DNA of 64,000 bases, taken from contig CAVQZD010000005.1 in the NCBI GenBank assembly GCA_963718375.1, positions 992,001 to 1,056,000 of the forward strand. Reading direction: 5' to 3'. Numbering within the stretch: position 1 is the first letter of the stretch; each line of letters starts with the position of its first letter. This DNA is from RBG-16-64-13 sp963718375. Its GTDB lineage: Bacteria; Actinomycetota; Thermoleophilia; RBG-16-64-13. Shown piece after piece: positions 24,411 through 33,540 of the stretch. Both the position numbers and the translations under genes were made by a program. Below the pieces are notes generated by a model, which was given only the letters and a program-made list of their open reading frames with translations, made no database searches and was not told the origin of the DNA.

Positions 24411-26150
24411 CTAAAGGGACCCTCCACGCAGGGCTGGGGTGAGAAAGCTCAGCAGAAAAGTGATTATAGCGCAAGGCACAAAGGCCACTAGTAGAGGTCC
24501 CATGCGTACGGGCGCGCCAAACAGCAGTATCGGGCCCAGAGTGAGCGCCAAGAACAGTAGCATCAGATAGACGCTCATCCCCCACATCCTCGCAGCAGGG
24601 GTCCGTCCCATCCAGAGATACAAGGGAAGGGAGAAGACTGTGAACACCACCATCTGCCAGGCAAGCTCTGGACGGGACTCGAGAAGACGACCGATGGCCG
24701 AGACTACGGTGGCCGGCGAACTGGCGTGTTCGGTGGAGGCCAGGGCGTTGCCCGGACTCGGCGCGAACGTATAGGGCAGGGTCGCCCATCCGGCCAGATT
24801 CGCGGCCACGACCAAGACCAGCCCGCTCAGAAATCCCACCAGAGCCCCCCAGCGCCGCAACAACGCCCCTGCGAGCGGCAGGAGCGCCAGACCCAAGAAG
24901 GCCGCCACCGCAAAAGGAATGGCACCCGGCAGCAGGGCTGCCCATTCCTTCCGCTTCCAGCGAAGGAGTCCCATCGTCACCGTGGCCAGGATCAGATATA
25001 CGACCCCCCATCCCGCCCCGTAGGCGAAGATCGGCGGAGCCATCAGTGCCAGGGCCAGCACCCCGCCTCCGAACGGCCAAACGAGCGCCAGGAATGACGG
25101 CACTATGACCAGTGGTATGACGGCCGCCTGGGGGTAGAAGGGTGCGCGTGGCAGCAGGTAGGCCAGAGAGCAGAGCGCGAAGCCGCCGGCGACCACATGC
25201 TGCGCCGAGAAAGCCAGACGACTGAGCTCCATCGGGATACGCGCGTCGCGAGGTCGCGCCCCGGCCTCCGCGCCGCCCTCCCGCCCTCCATCGCCCTTGA
25301 CGCGCGACTTCGTTCGAGCGGGACGCCTCACGTACTCGGGTAACTGTTCGGCGATCTCTGCCAGCATGCGCCCCAGAGTGGAAGCGTCGGGTCGCTTGTG
25401 ACGATCGCGTGACATCGCCTTGCGCAAGGCGTCGCTCAGAGCCTGGGGTAGATCGGGACGGATCGTCGAGAGGGGCGCGATGTTGGGTCTCGAGGCGTCC
25501 AGCAATAGCTCGCGCAGTCTCTTGCCTTCTGATGGATTCCTCCTGACGAAGCCCTCGTAGAGCGTAAGCGCGAGGGAGTAGACGTCAGACCGCGAGTCCA
25601 CGTTCCGGCCTTCTGCCTGTTCCGGCGACATATACGCAATAGTGCCGATCAAGTCGCCAGTGACAGTGATGGAGGCCCTGTCCTCCAGCTGAGCCACGCC
25701 GAAATCCATGAGACGCGTCTCGACGACGTCCTCGTCGGTCAACATGATGTTCTCCGGCTTCACGTCCCGATGCACCACCCCGCGCTTGTGGGCATGCGCC
25801 AGAGCGCGACACATCTGGATGCCGATCTCGAGTATGTCTGCGTCACCCAGCGAGCGCTCTCTATATCGCTCTCTCAGGGTCTTGCCCTGGATGTACTCGC
25901 TGAAGAGCAGTGTCCTATCGGTCTCGCGCACCATCTCGTAGACCGTGACTATGTTGTGCTGGCTGAGCTTCGCCGCTGCCTGAGCCTCGCGGAGCACGCG
26001 ATCTTCGACGTCCACGCTGTGCTGCACTATCTTGACCGCGACTTGGCGTCCCATCTGCAGGTCATCAGCCAGGTAGACCACGGCGAAGGCCCCGGTGCCC
26101 AGCTTACGGATCACCCGGTAGCGTTCGTTCAGTAGGGGTGTCTCAACCAT
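24411..26150 (-). CDS. Ser/Thr protein kinase fused to a polytopic membrane domain
   Basis: The 579-aa protein starts MVETPLLNERYRVIRKLGTG. The kinase domain is complete (GTGAFAVVYLADD, VAVKIVQ, HRDVKPENIML, MDFGVAQLE, MSPEQAEGR). After a basic linker (KSRVKGDGGREGG) come about eight hydrophobic helices up to residue 579, with no PASTA or other sensor recognised. Such a membrane half could sense lipid or membrane state. It sits between a CPBP protease gene (11 bases upstream) and fhaA (12 bases downstream) and so is cotranscribed with the division cluster. An upstream in-frame ATG at 26204 overlaps the protease gene and lacks a ribosome site. Confidence 0.9.
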   Translation of the reverse strand: MVETPLLNERYRVIRKLGTGAFAVVYLADDLQMGRQVAVKIVQHSVDVEDRVLREAQAAAKLSQHNIVTVYEMVRETDRTLLFSEYIQGKTLRERYRERSLGDADILEIGIQMCRALAHAHKRGVVHRDVKPENIMLTDEDVVETRLMDFGVAQLEDRASITVTGDLIGTIAYMSPEQAEGRNVDSRSDVYSLALTLYEGFVRRNPSEGKRLRELLLDASRPNIAPLSTIRPDLPQALSDALRKAMSRDRHKRPDASTLGRMLAEIAEQLPEYVRRPARTKSRVKGDGGREGGAEAGARPRDARIPMELSRLAFSAQHVVAGGFALCSLAYLLPRAPFYPQAAVIPLVIVPSFLALVWPFGGGVLALALMAPPIFAYGAGWGVVYLILATVTMGLLRWKRKEWAALLPGAIPFAVAAFLGLALLPLAGALLRRWGALVGFLSGLVLVVAANLAGWATLPYTFAPSPGNALASTEHASSPATVVSAIGRLLESRPELAWQMVVFTVFSLPLYLWMGRTPAARMWGMSVYLMLLFLALTLGPILLFGAPVRMGPLLVAFVPCAIITFLLSFLTPALRGGSL

Positions 26151-26161
26151 AAGCGCGGCGG

Positions 26162-26863
26162 CTACAGACCCAGGAGCTCCAGGACGGTGACACCGACGTT
26201 CCACAACGTGTGCGCGATGACCAGCCGCGGGATCTTTCCGTTCGCCTGATACGACGTACCCAAGACCAGGCCGAAGACCAAGATCATCAGCGTCCCGACC
26301 AATGGATAGCCATGCATGGCCGCGAAGACACCGGAGGCGATGAAGACGGGCAGAGCGCGCTTGCTCCGGAGTACCTGGGTCAGGCGAGTCTGGGCGTATA
26401 CGCGAAAGAGCAACTCCTCGTGCAGACCGATGATAGGCGTGAAGAGTAGGAAGGCCGCGATGGTGCGGGTCGGCATGGATTCAGAGATCTGGGTGGGGTC
26501 GTCTATGCCCAGAGCGCTCAAGATCAGACCGACCACCACGTTGCATCCGATGATCGCGAGTATGAGCAGCAGTCCCCAACCCAGCTCCTTGCCCCACTCG
26601 CGTCCTGTCCGGGGCAACTTCCAGTCGAAGGTGTCACGTCTGGTCAGTAGGAGCGGGACGAGCAGACACCAACCCACTCTCGTCAGCATGTCTGCCACGA
26701 AGTCCAGGACACCGTAATCAGATACCGAGACTTCGTAGCCCGCAGAGAGGTAGATGACGTTGGGGACAGCGAACAACATGAAGATGGCGATGAGCTCCAG
26801 TAGTCGCTCGCGACCACCGGCCTGCTCGCCAGACGTGAAGCCCTGGTATGACCCGTTGTTCAT
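26162..26863 (-). CDS. CPBP-family intramembrane metalloprotease
   Basis: The 233-aa polytopic protein carries the three CPBP motifs: EE-x3-R in HEELLFRVYAQ, a second-helix motif in FAAMHGYPLVG, and the final histidine in AHTLWNVGV. Members cleave or process membrane-embedded substrates, including bacteriocin peptides. GGGG lies just before the ATG at 26863. It is the first gene of the eight-gene operon, 11 bases before the membrane kinase. Its substrate is unknown. Confidence 0.9.
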   Translation of the reverse strand: MNNGSYQGFTSGEQAGGRERLLELIAIFMLFAVPNVIYLSAGYEVSVSDYGVLDFVADMLTRVGWCLLVPLLLTRRDTFDWKLPRTGREWGKELGWGLLLILAIIGCNVVVGLILSALGIDDPTQISESMPTRTIAAFLLFTPIIGLHEELLFRVYAQTRLTQVLRSKRALPVFIASGVFAAMHGYPLVGTLMILVFGLVLGTSYQANGKIPRLVIAHTLWNVGVTVLELLGL

Positions 26864-26922
26864 AGATCCCCTGCAGGCGTGGGATTGCCTTGCCTAGTGC
26901 GCCATGATAGCGCAGCCGATGC

Positions 26923-26928
26923 TATACT
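26923..26928 (+). promoter_or_regulatory. -10 element for tRNA-Leu
   Basis: TATACT lies 12 bases before the first tRNA base. A matching -35 is not obvious. The same hexamer precedes tRNA-Ser(TGA) at 33962. Confidence 0.5.
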
Positions 26929-26940
26929 CGCTGTCGCTTT

Positions 26941-27027
26941 GGGCGAGTGGCGGAATTGGCAGACGCGCTAGGTTCAGGGTCTAGTGAGCTTACGCTCATG
27001 GGGGTTCAAGTCCCCCCTCGCCCACCA
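26941..27027 (+). tRNA. tRNA-Leu (anticodon CAG)
   Basis: The acceptor stem GGGCGAG pairs with CTCGCCC, the anticodon loop is TTCAGGG with CAG, the variable arm is long (class II), the T-loop is TTCAAGT, and CCA is encoded at the 3' end. It reads CUG codons. Confidence 0.97.
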
Positions 27028-27052
27028 ACACACTCATGGCATATTAGGGTCT

Positions 27053-28198
27053 ATGGCCTACGAAGATTCTCATCAGCGTCGTTCCCGACCGGCCCCAAAA
27101 TCGAGGAGTCGGCGGATGGGCGGCAGGATTCCCAGGCCGGTCATCCGCATCGGGGGCTTCGTGCTGGCCTTCGTGGCGGTGCTTCTGCTTATCATCTTCT
27201 CCGCACGGGCCTGCGCGCGCAGCGGCGAAGAGGAGGCCTACCGATCCTACATAGCCGAGGTCGAGAAGATCGTCGCGGCTTCTGACGAGATCGGCTCACA
27301 ACTCACTGCCCTGCTCCTGAATCCCGGCGACATAGGCCGGGCCGATGTCCAGACTAAACTGGAAGGCTTTGTCAGCGGCTCGGCTACGCTGGAGCAACAG
27401 GCGAGTGAACTCAGTGCTCCCAAGTCGCTGCTTTCGGACACCGCACAGCAGATATTCGTGCTGATCATGCACTTCCGCTCCACGGGAGTCAGCCAACTGC
27501 GTACCTACTTGATGAGCGCGCTCGAGCTCGAAGACACCAGCGGCGCCGCGGCCGCAACCCCGGGGGGGACCGCAACGACCCTGCCCGGAGACACCGCCCT
27601 TGCGGCCGGTTCCACGGAACAGATCATGAACGCGCTGCGCTTCCTGACCACCTCTGACTTTCTCTACAAAGAAGTGTACGAAGTCAAGGTGGCCGAGCTG
27701 CTGACAGAGAAGAATGTCGGCGGGGTCACAGTGCCCAGCAGCCAGTTCATCGCGAACCCCGAGATCGCCACCTCGGCCCAGGTCGTCGCCATAGTCAATG
27801 ACCTCAAGAAGACGGGCAATCTGCAGGCCGTGCATGGCGTCGCATTGAAGACAGTCGTGTCCATGCCCGACAACAAGACGATCGTCCAAGGTGGCACCTA
27901 CGACCTCACCCAGAGCCAGGGCCTGTCATTCGTGATCACGGTCGAGAACCAGGGCAACATGGACGAGGTTGGAGTCGCGGTCCAAGTGGAGCTGACGTCC
28001 GCAAGCACGTCGCAGCCTCCGGTGACTGCCACGATATCCAACCTCAAGGCCAAAGCGACCGAGAGCATCACGGTCGAGGGCCTCAATCCCGCAGCCTATG
28101 GCGAGGTGGCCACTCTGAAAGTCACCGTCATACCGGTGCAGGACGAAAGGTTCACCGATAACAACGGCATCACGGCCACTGTCGTGTTCAAACTGTAG
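27053..28198 (+). CDS. Single-pass membrane protein with extracellular C-terminal domain
   Basis: The 381-aa protein starts at ATG 27053 after TTAGGG (MAYEDSHQRRSRPAPKSRSR); an earlier in-frame start would lie inside tRNA-Leu. A basic N-terminus and one helix (VIRIGGFVLAFVAVLLLIIF, about residues 34-53) anchor it. The external part has a helical region (55-165), a Thr/Ala/Gly-rich linker, and a C-terminal beta domain (ITVENQGNMDEVGVAVQVEL ... TDNNGITATVVFKL) that resembles CARDB-like adhesion folds. Function unknown. It is followed 17 bases later by the DUF4446 gene. Confidence 0.8.
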   Translation: MAYEDSHQRRSRPAPKSRSRRMGGRIPRPVIRIGGFVLAFVAVLLLIIFSARACARSGEEEAYRSYIAEVEKIVAASDEIGSQLTALLLNPGDIGRADVQTKLEGFVSGSATLEQQASELSAPKSLLSDTAQQIFVLIMHFRSTGVSQLRTYLMSALELEDTSGAAAATPGGTATTLPGDTALAAGSTEQIMNALRFLTTSDFLYKEVYEVKVAELLTEKNVGGVTVPSSQFIANPEIATSAQVVAIVNDLKKTGNLQAVHGVALKTVVSMPDNKTIVQGGTYDLTQSQGLSFVITVENQGNMDEVGVAVQVELTSASTSQPPVTATISNLKAKATESITVEGLNPAAYGEVATLKVTVIPVQDERFTDNNGITATVVFKL

Positions 28199-28215
28199 AG
28201 GGCAGGAGGCAGTTC

Positions 28216-29124
28216 GTGCAGACAAGTGAGGTCCTGACCATATTGGCGATAGGCCTTTCTTTGATCGGTGTGGCAGGACTCTGGGTGGTCGCGGTGATGC
28301 TACGCGGCTACCGCCGGAACCAGCGGATCATCATGGGCTCCCGAGGCACCGTCGATGTCGCCGAGCACATGGCTATCATCGACGACAAGCTCACCAACCT
28401 GCGTCTGGCCGTCGAGGACCTGGCGCTCACCGCCAGCGACCATGGTGTACGCATCGATGGCACCCTCTCTCATGTGGGTATCGTGCGTTTCGACGCGTAC
28501 CGCGACCTGGGCGGCAGGCAAAGCACCGCCGTGGCCTTTATGAACTCCCGCAACGACGGAGTGGTCATCACCACGGTGGTGAGTCGAGAGTTCGCCAGGA
28601 TGTACGTGAAGGTGGTCAAGGACGGGGTAGGTGACATCCCCTTGGCTCCTGAGGAGAACGAAGCCATACAGCAGGCCCAGCGCGCGACGCCGTTCGTGGT
28701 GAAGCCCATTGCCGACGGCGGAGAAGTAGCAGTGCCGGCGGTGGACAACATCGCTATGCACCTCGAAGGGCAACCGATGGTGGCGAGCCTGCCCTCCCCC
28801 TACGAAGAAGAGAATGCTGAGGCAAGAAGAGCCGAGATCGAGAACCGGATGCGCAGGCGCAAGGGCATGCCGCTGCTCGAGCACGCTGACCTGGCACCGT
28901 CGACCCAGGGCTGGCAGGAGCCGGAGACGCCGGTCGTCAGCATGGCGGAGCAGTTCCTGCAGCAGCGCAAGCAGGGTAAGGACTCGTCCCCAGATGCTGA
29001 GGACGCCTCAGCAGAGAACGATGGCGCCGAGCGGGACGACGTGACTGCTCCCGCCGCGATCGTGAAGGAAGACGACAGTTGGGGCTTCGACCTGCCGGTC
29101 GATGACGACACCCATGAGTTGTGA
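28216..29124 (+). CDS. DUF4446 family membrane-anchored protein
   Basis: The 302-aa protein starts at GTG 28216, eight bases after GGAGG. It has an N-terminal helix (VLTILAIGLSLIGVAGLWVV), a short coiled region, and the DUF4446 signature VGIVRFDAYRDLGGRQSTAV followed by GVVITTVVSREFARMYVKVV. DUF4446 proteins are widespread in Firmicutes and actinobacteria and uncharacterised. The C-terminal 130 residues are acidic and low in complexity. Its stop overlaps the start of pheA. Confidence 0.88.
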   Translation: MQTSEVLTILAIGLSLIGVAGLWVVAVMLRGYRRNQRIIMGSRGTVDVAEHMAIIDDKLTNLRLAVEDLALTASDHGVRIDGTLSHVGIVRFDAYRDLGGRQSTAVAFMNSRNDGVVITTVVSREFARMYVKVVKDGVGDIPLAPEENEAIQQAQRATPFVVKPIADGGEVAVPAVDNIAMHLEGQPMVASLPSPYEEENAEARRAEIENRMRRRKGMPLLEHADLAPSTQGWQEPETPVVSMAEQFLQQRKQGKDSSPDAEDASAENDGAERDDVTAPAAIVKEDDSWGFDLPVDDDTHEL

Positions 29125-30070
29125 ACCGTCCGGGCCAGGCCTGAGATCCTGGACCGTCTCGTCACTCGCAGAAGCACTGCCGCTTGCCGCTACGACCATC
29201 GGCTTCCTTGGACCGGCCGGGACCTTCTGCGAAGAGGCCCTGCGCGCGACCATCGACGAAGAGACCCCGGACGGACGCCGCCGCACCTTCGTGCCCTTTC
29301 CCTCGATGGCGGAGACCATCGAGGCAGCGTCTTCTGGCGAGGTCGATTGCGCTGTGGTGCCCATAGAGAACTCCATCGAGGGTTCGGTGTCGGCCACGGT
29401 CGACGTACTCGCTCACGAGGTGGACAACCTGCAGATAGTGAGGGAGGTCACGCATCCCATCTCGCAGTGCCTGATCACCCAGCCGGGCGTGTCCTTGGAC
29501 CAGATCGTCAAGGTCATATCCATACCGCACGCCTACTCGCAGTGCCGCCTCTGGCTGCGCCGCAACCTGCCGGGCTCTGAGATCGAAGCCGCCAGCTCCA
29601 CTGCCGCGGCCGCCGAGAGGGTCTCTTTGAGCCAGGAGCCTTGGGCGGCGATCGGCAACCAGCTGGCCGCCAAGACGTATGGCTGCGCCGTGCTCGAAGC
29701 GGATATCGAGGATCATCCCGAGAATGAGACCAGGTTCGTGTTCTTGGCGAGGCAGAGGGAGCGTCAGAACTTCTTCGAACCGTACAAGACCTCGATAGTG
29801 TGCGAGATCATCAAGGACCAACCGGGCGCTCTGCTGCTGATATTGCAGGAGTTCGCTTTCCGCCACGTCAACCTGACCAAGATCGAGTCGCGCCCTTCGA
29901 AGAGACGCCTGGGCGACTACGTATTCATCGTGGATATGGAAGGCAAGGTGGACGAACCCACTATCGCCGACGCCCTGCGCTGTCTGTGCTGCAAACTGCC
30001 CCGCCTCACTGTGCTGGGAAGCTATCCTGTGGGTAGACCGCTCACCCGCTCCAACGGGGCGCAGCGCTAG
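29102..30070 (+). CDS. pheA: Prephenate dehydratase
   Basis: This monofunctional enzyme converts prephenate to phenylpyruvate for phenylalanine synthesis. The catalytic domain begins TIGFLGPAGTFCEEAL, contains VVPIENSIEGSVS and the essential TRF motif (NETRFVFLA); the C-terminal ACT domain has GALLLIL and KIESRPSKR, the ESRP site for feedback by phenylalanine. Two starts are possible (29102 and 29114); the family domain begins only around residue 32, so the N-terminal 30 residues are an extension. It overlaps the DUF4446 gene and precedes serS by 19 bases. Confidence 0.95.
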   Translation: MTTPMSCEPSGPGLRSWTVSSLAEALPLAATTIGFLGPAGTFCEEALRATIDEETPDGRRRTFVPFPSMAETIEAASSGEVDCAVVPIENSIEGSVSATVDVLAHEVDNLQIVREVTHPISQCLITQPGVSLDQIVKVISIPHAYSQCRLWLRRNLPGSEIEAASSTAAAAERVSLSQEPWAAIGNQLAAKTYGCAVLEADIEDHPENETRFVFLARQRERQNFFEPYKTSIVCEIIKDQPGALLLILQEFAFRHVNLTKIESRPSKRRLGDYVFIVDMEGKVDEPTIADALRCLCCKLPRLTVLGSYPVGRPLTRSNGAQR

Positions 30071-30089
30071 CACAAACAAGGAGGGTCGG

Positions 30090-31364
30090 ATGCTCGATAT
30101 CAAGTTGATCCGCAGCGATGCCGACCTGGTCCGAAGCGCTCTTGACCGCCGGGGTCCGCAGGCAGCGGAAGCACTCGAAAGGTTGCTTGGACTAGACCGC
30201 TCGAGGCGTGAGCTCCTGGTCAAGATCGAGGAGCGCCGGAGCCTGCGTAACAAGGCCAGCGAAGAGATAGCCCGACTCAAGCGCGACAAGGAGGACGCGT
30301 CCACGCAAGTGGAGAGCATGCGCAAGGTCGGCGACGAGATCAAGGCCTTCGAAGCCGAACTGAAGGCAGTCGAGGCCTCCCTGGAGGAGGACCTGCTGCA
30401 GGTCCCCAATCTACCTGATCCGACGGCACCTGAAGGCGGGGAAGAAGACTCGCTCGTGCTTCACCACTGGGGCGAGCCGCGCAAGTTCAACTTCACCCCT
30501 TTAGACCACCTCGATCTGGCTGGGCCGCGAGATCTCATCGACATGGAGCGCGGCGCCCGCACTTCAGGCAGCCGCTTCGCCTACCTCAAGGGCGACCTGG
30601 TGCACCTGCAGTTCGCCCTCGTGCAATTCGCTCTGCAGAAGTTGTCGGCCAGGGGCTTCAGGCCCATCATCGTGCCGGTGTTGGTGCGTGATGAAGCCAT
30701 GTACGGCACCGGCTTCTTTCCCACCGACATGCAGCAGGTCTACAGGCTGCAAGACGATGGCCTCAACCTGGTGGGCACCTCCGAAGTGCCCCTAGCCGCT
30801 CTGCACATGGAAGAGATCGTCGACGAGGCGGACCTACCCCTGCGCTACGTGGGGTACTCCAGCTGCTTCAGGCGCGAGGCGGGCGCCGCCGGCAAGGACA
30901 CCCGGGGCATCTTCAGGGTGCACCAGTTCGACAAGGTGGAGATGTTCAGCTTCTGTGCCCCCGACAAGTCAGCCGGAGAACACGATTTCATGCGGTCCAT
31001 CGAAGAGGAGATCCTGCAGGACTTGGAGCTCCCCTACCGCGCCGTCAACATCGCCGCGGGCGACTTGGGTGCCCCGGCCGCCAAGAAATACGACCTGGAG
31101 GCCTGGATACCCACCCAGGAGCGCTACCGCGAGGTCACCTCCTGCTCCAACTGCACCGACTACCAGGCTCGGCGGCTCAAGGTCCGCGCCAAGGGAGAGG
31201 CAGGTGGCCCCTATCTGCTGCACACTCTCAACGGCACGGTGATCGCCGTGGGCCGCACTATCATCGCGATCATGGAGAACTACCAGACTGAGGATGGGCT
31301 GGTAGACGTGCCCGCAGTGCTGCGGCCCTTCATGCCCGCCGGGATGGAACAGTTGGGCAGATGA
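30090..31364 (+). CDS. serS: Seryl-tRNA synthetase
   Basis: The 424-aa class II synthetase has the N-terminal tRNA-binding coiled coil (about residues 25-105, rich in Lys/Glu/Arg) and the catalytic core with motif 2 (SCFRREAGAAGKDTRGIFRV) and motif 3 (LNGTVIAVGRTIIAIMENY). It charges all serine tRNAs, three of which are encoded in this window. A strong ribosome site AAGGAGGG precedes the ATG. The stop overlaps pncB by four bases. Confidence 0.97.
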   Translation: MLDIKLIRSDADLVRSALDRRGPQAAEALERLLGLDRSRRELLVKIEERRSLRNKASEEIARLKRDKEDASTQVESMRKVGDEIKAFEAELKAVEASLEEDLLQVPNLPDPTAPEGGEEDSLVLHHWGEPRKFNFTPLDHLDLAGPRDLIDMERGARTSGSRFAYLKGDLVHLQFALVQFALQKLSARGFRPIIVPVLVRDEAMYGTGFFPTDMQQVYRLQDDGLNLVGTSEVPLAALHMEEIVDEADLPLRYVGYSSCFRREAGAAGKDTRGIFRVHQFDKVEMFSFCAPDKSAGEHDFMRSIEEEILQDLELPYRAVNIAAGDLGAPAAKKYDLEAWIPTQERYREVTSCSNCTDYQARRLKVRAKGEAGGPYLLHTLNGTVIAVGRTIIAIMENYQTEDGLVDVPAVLRPFMPAGMEQLGR

Positions 31365-32887
31365 GGTCGAGCACCGGCGACAGCGACGTATCGCAGCGCT
31401 GGGGCGAACGGGAGGGTCTGGCGCTGCTCACAGACTACTACCAGCTCACCATGATGGCTGGGTACTGGAAGACAGGACGCCTGCACCTGGACGCCTGCTT
31501 CGACTACACCTTCCGGGAACTCCCCCCGCACAACGGCTTCGCCATCTTCGCCGGTCTAGAACAAGTCCTCGACCTGGTGAACGATCTGCGGTTCGACGAC
31601 CAGGACCTGAATTATCTGTCCGGGCTCGGCACCTTCGAGCCCGCCTTTCTCGACTACCTCAAGGACTTCCGACTGACCTGCTCGATCCAGGCCGTTCCCG
31701 AAGGCACGGTGGTCTTCCCGCACGAGCCCCTGCTGACGGTGGAGGGTCCGCTGATCGAGGCGCAGCTGCTCGAGACCGCGATCCTCAACACCCTCAACTA
31801 CCAGACCCTCATAGCCACCAAGGCCGCGCGCCTACGGCTGGCCTGCGGTGACGACAACCTGGCCGAGTTCGGATTACGGCGCGCCCACGGCCCCGACGGC
31901 GGACTCAGCGGGTCCCGCGCCGCCTACGTGGGCGGCGCCGACTCCACGTCTAACGTGCTTGCCGGCAAGGTGTTCGGCATACCCGTGCAGGGCACTCTGG
32001 CTCACTCGTGGGTCATGAGCTTCGACTCCGAGCTCGAAGCATTCAGGACCTACGCCGTGAGCAGCGAGCGACCGGTGCTCCTCGTCGATACCTACGACAC
32101 CCTCAGCTCAGGACTCCCCAACGCCGTGACGGTGTTCAAGGAACTGCGCGATTCTGGAAGGCAGGTGCGGCCCGCCATCCGGCTGGATTCGGGCGACCTT
32201 GCCCGTCTCAGCAAGGTGGCACACAAGATGTTCGCCGTGGCCGGCTTTGACGACCCGCTGATCGTTGCCTCCAACGAACTGGACGAAGACCTCATCGCCG
32301 ACCTCAAGCGCCAGGGAGCACCCATCAACGCCTGGGGCGTGGGCACCCACCTGATCACCTCGTCCGATTACCCAGCTCTGGGCGGCGTGTACAAGCTGGT
32401 GGCAGTGCGGGCAGCCGGCGGCGCCTGGACCCCCAAGATCAAGCTCTCATCCAACCTGGCCAAGATGACCGACCCGGGCCGCAAGCGCTTGGTGCGCTAC
32501 TACGATGGCAAGGGCACCCCGCTCGCGGATATCATGCGCTTGGCCGACGAACCGCTCGACGTCATCGACCCGGGCCAGCCCGCCAAACCGCTGCCCTTCG
32601 CTGAAAGGCACGACCTCACTTTCCTGCGTGCCGTCTGGGACGCCGCCAGCTCAGAGGACCTCTTGCAGCCGGTGGTCGAGCACGGCAAGCCCGTCATCGG
32701 TAGCCCGACCCTCGAGACTATCCGAGCGCGGGCTCGATCGCAGGTCGCGGCTCTGCCGGAGGAGCTCAGACGCTTACGCAACCCAGAGATATATGCGGTC
32801 GGCCTCTCGCCCAGGCTGGCGGAGGAGAAGGTGAGGCTGGTCCGGCAGGCACCCGGGGTGCTCGGATCAGGGCCGACCTCCAGCTGA
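31361..32887 (+). CDS. pncB: Nicotinate phosphoribosyltransferase
   Basis: The 508-aa enzyme makes nicotinate mononucleotide from nicotinate and PRPP in NAD salvage. The signature LLTDYYQLTMMAGYW lies near the N-terminus, followed by FDYTFRELPPHNGFAIFAGL, the active-site region GTLAHSWVMSF, LVDTYDTLSSG and the phosphate-binding LDSGDLARLS and WGVGTHLITSSD. Length is normal for the family. The ATG overlaps the serS stop (ATGA). Confidence 0.95.
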   Translation: MRSSTGDSDVSQRWGEREGLALLTDYYQLTMMAGYWKTGRLHLDACFDYTFRELPPHNGFAIFAGLEQVLDLVNDLRFDDQDLNYLSGLGTFEPAFLDYLKDFRLTCSIQAVPEGTVVFPHEPLLTVEGPLIEAQLLETAILNTLNYQTLIATKAARLRLACGDDNLAEFGLRRAHGPDGGLSGSRAAYVGGADSTSNVLAGKVFGIPVQGTLAHSWVMSFDSELEAFRTYAVSSERPVLLVDTYDTLSSGLPNAVTVFKELRDSGRQVRPAIRLDSGDLARLSKVAHKMFAVAGFDDPLIVASNELDEDLIADLKRQGAPINAWGVGTHLITSSDYPALGGVYKLVAVRAAGGAWTPKIKLSSNLAKMTDPGRKRLVRYYDGKGTPLADIMRLADEPLDVIDPGQPAKPLPFAERHDLTFLRAVWDAASSEDLLQPVVEHGKPVIGSPTLETIRARARSQVAALPEELRRLRNPEIYAVGLSPRLAEEKVRLVRQAPGVLGSGPTSS

Positions 32888-32895
32888 GGTCGGCC
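32871..32895 (+). terminator. Hairpin at the pncB stop codon
   Basis: GGCCGACCTC and GAGGTCGGCC form a perfect ten-base stem with a five-base loop, spanning the pncB TGA. There is no T-run after it, so termination is inferred only from stem strength. Confidence 0.5.
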
Positions 32896-32980
32896 GGTGA
32901 ACCAGGTCGAACGCTCGTGCGTCCGAGGCTGGGTGGAGTAAAGTAATCGAGTCCAGCATCATTTGACACAGGGAGACCCG

Positions 32981-33538
32981 ATGCGCTGTCCCTACTGTGG
33001 CACGGAAAACGGAGAAGGGGCCGAGTCCTGCCGCAACTGCGGCGAGGAGTTATCGCAAGCGCGTGCCCGGTGGGGTGGTCCCGGTTCGGAACCTACGGCC
33101 AACACTCCACAACAGATCTCGGCCGCACACGACGAGTGGGACCCGGCCAAGCGCTTCGCCGGAGCGCGGCCGACCTCAGCGTTCGTCCCCCCCGCACGCT
33201 ATCCCACTCACCTCAGTTGGATCATCACGATCATCTGCCTCGGCATACCCGCCACCGCGCTCAATATTGCGCTCTTCTCCCGTGGCGCGGAGTATCCCAA
33301 CAATCTCGGGGTGGCCGTGGTGGTCATCATGCTGTGCTGCCTACCGCTCAGTGTCGTGTCGCTGATCCTCACAAGGCTGATGAAGAGCAGCCAACGTGCC
33401 GGCAACGACGCCGGCACCTACAGATACTCGCGGACGATCGGGCTCCTGTGTTGGATCTCCCTGCTCGCCGCGCTGGCGCTCTACGTGATCTTCTTCCTCC
33501 AACTCATGTCCAACGTCAGCGAAGTCGCGAGCTATTAG
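32981..33538 (+). CDS. Zinc-ribbon membrane protein
   Basis: The 185-aa protein begins at ATG 32981 after GGGAG. The N-terminal zinc ribbon has two C-x2-C knuckles (MRCPYCG and CRNCGEE). A proline-rich linker leads to three hydrophobic helices (WIITIICLGIPATALNIALF, VAVVVIMLCCLPLSVVSLIL, LLCWISLLAALALYVIFFLQ). The architecture matches the next gene, which has a clear CD225/dispanin membrane pair; this copy is more diverged. Function unknown. Confidence 0.8.
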   Translation: MRCPYCGTENGEGAESCRNCGEELSQARARWGGPGSEPTANTPQQISAAHDEWDPAKRFAGARPTSAFVPPARYPTHLSWIITIICLGIPATALNIALFSRGAEYPNNLGVAVVVIMLCCLPLSVVSLILTRLMKSSQRAGNDAGTYRYSRTIGLLCWISLLAALALYVIFFLQLMSNVSEVASY

Positions 33539-33540
33539 TC

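Noticed and set aside
26984..27052. Upstream start of the membrane protein after tRNA-Leu
   Set aside because: The extension overlaps the tRNA body; ATG 27053 has its own ribosome site.
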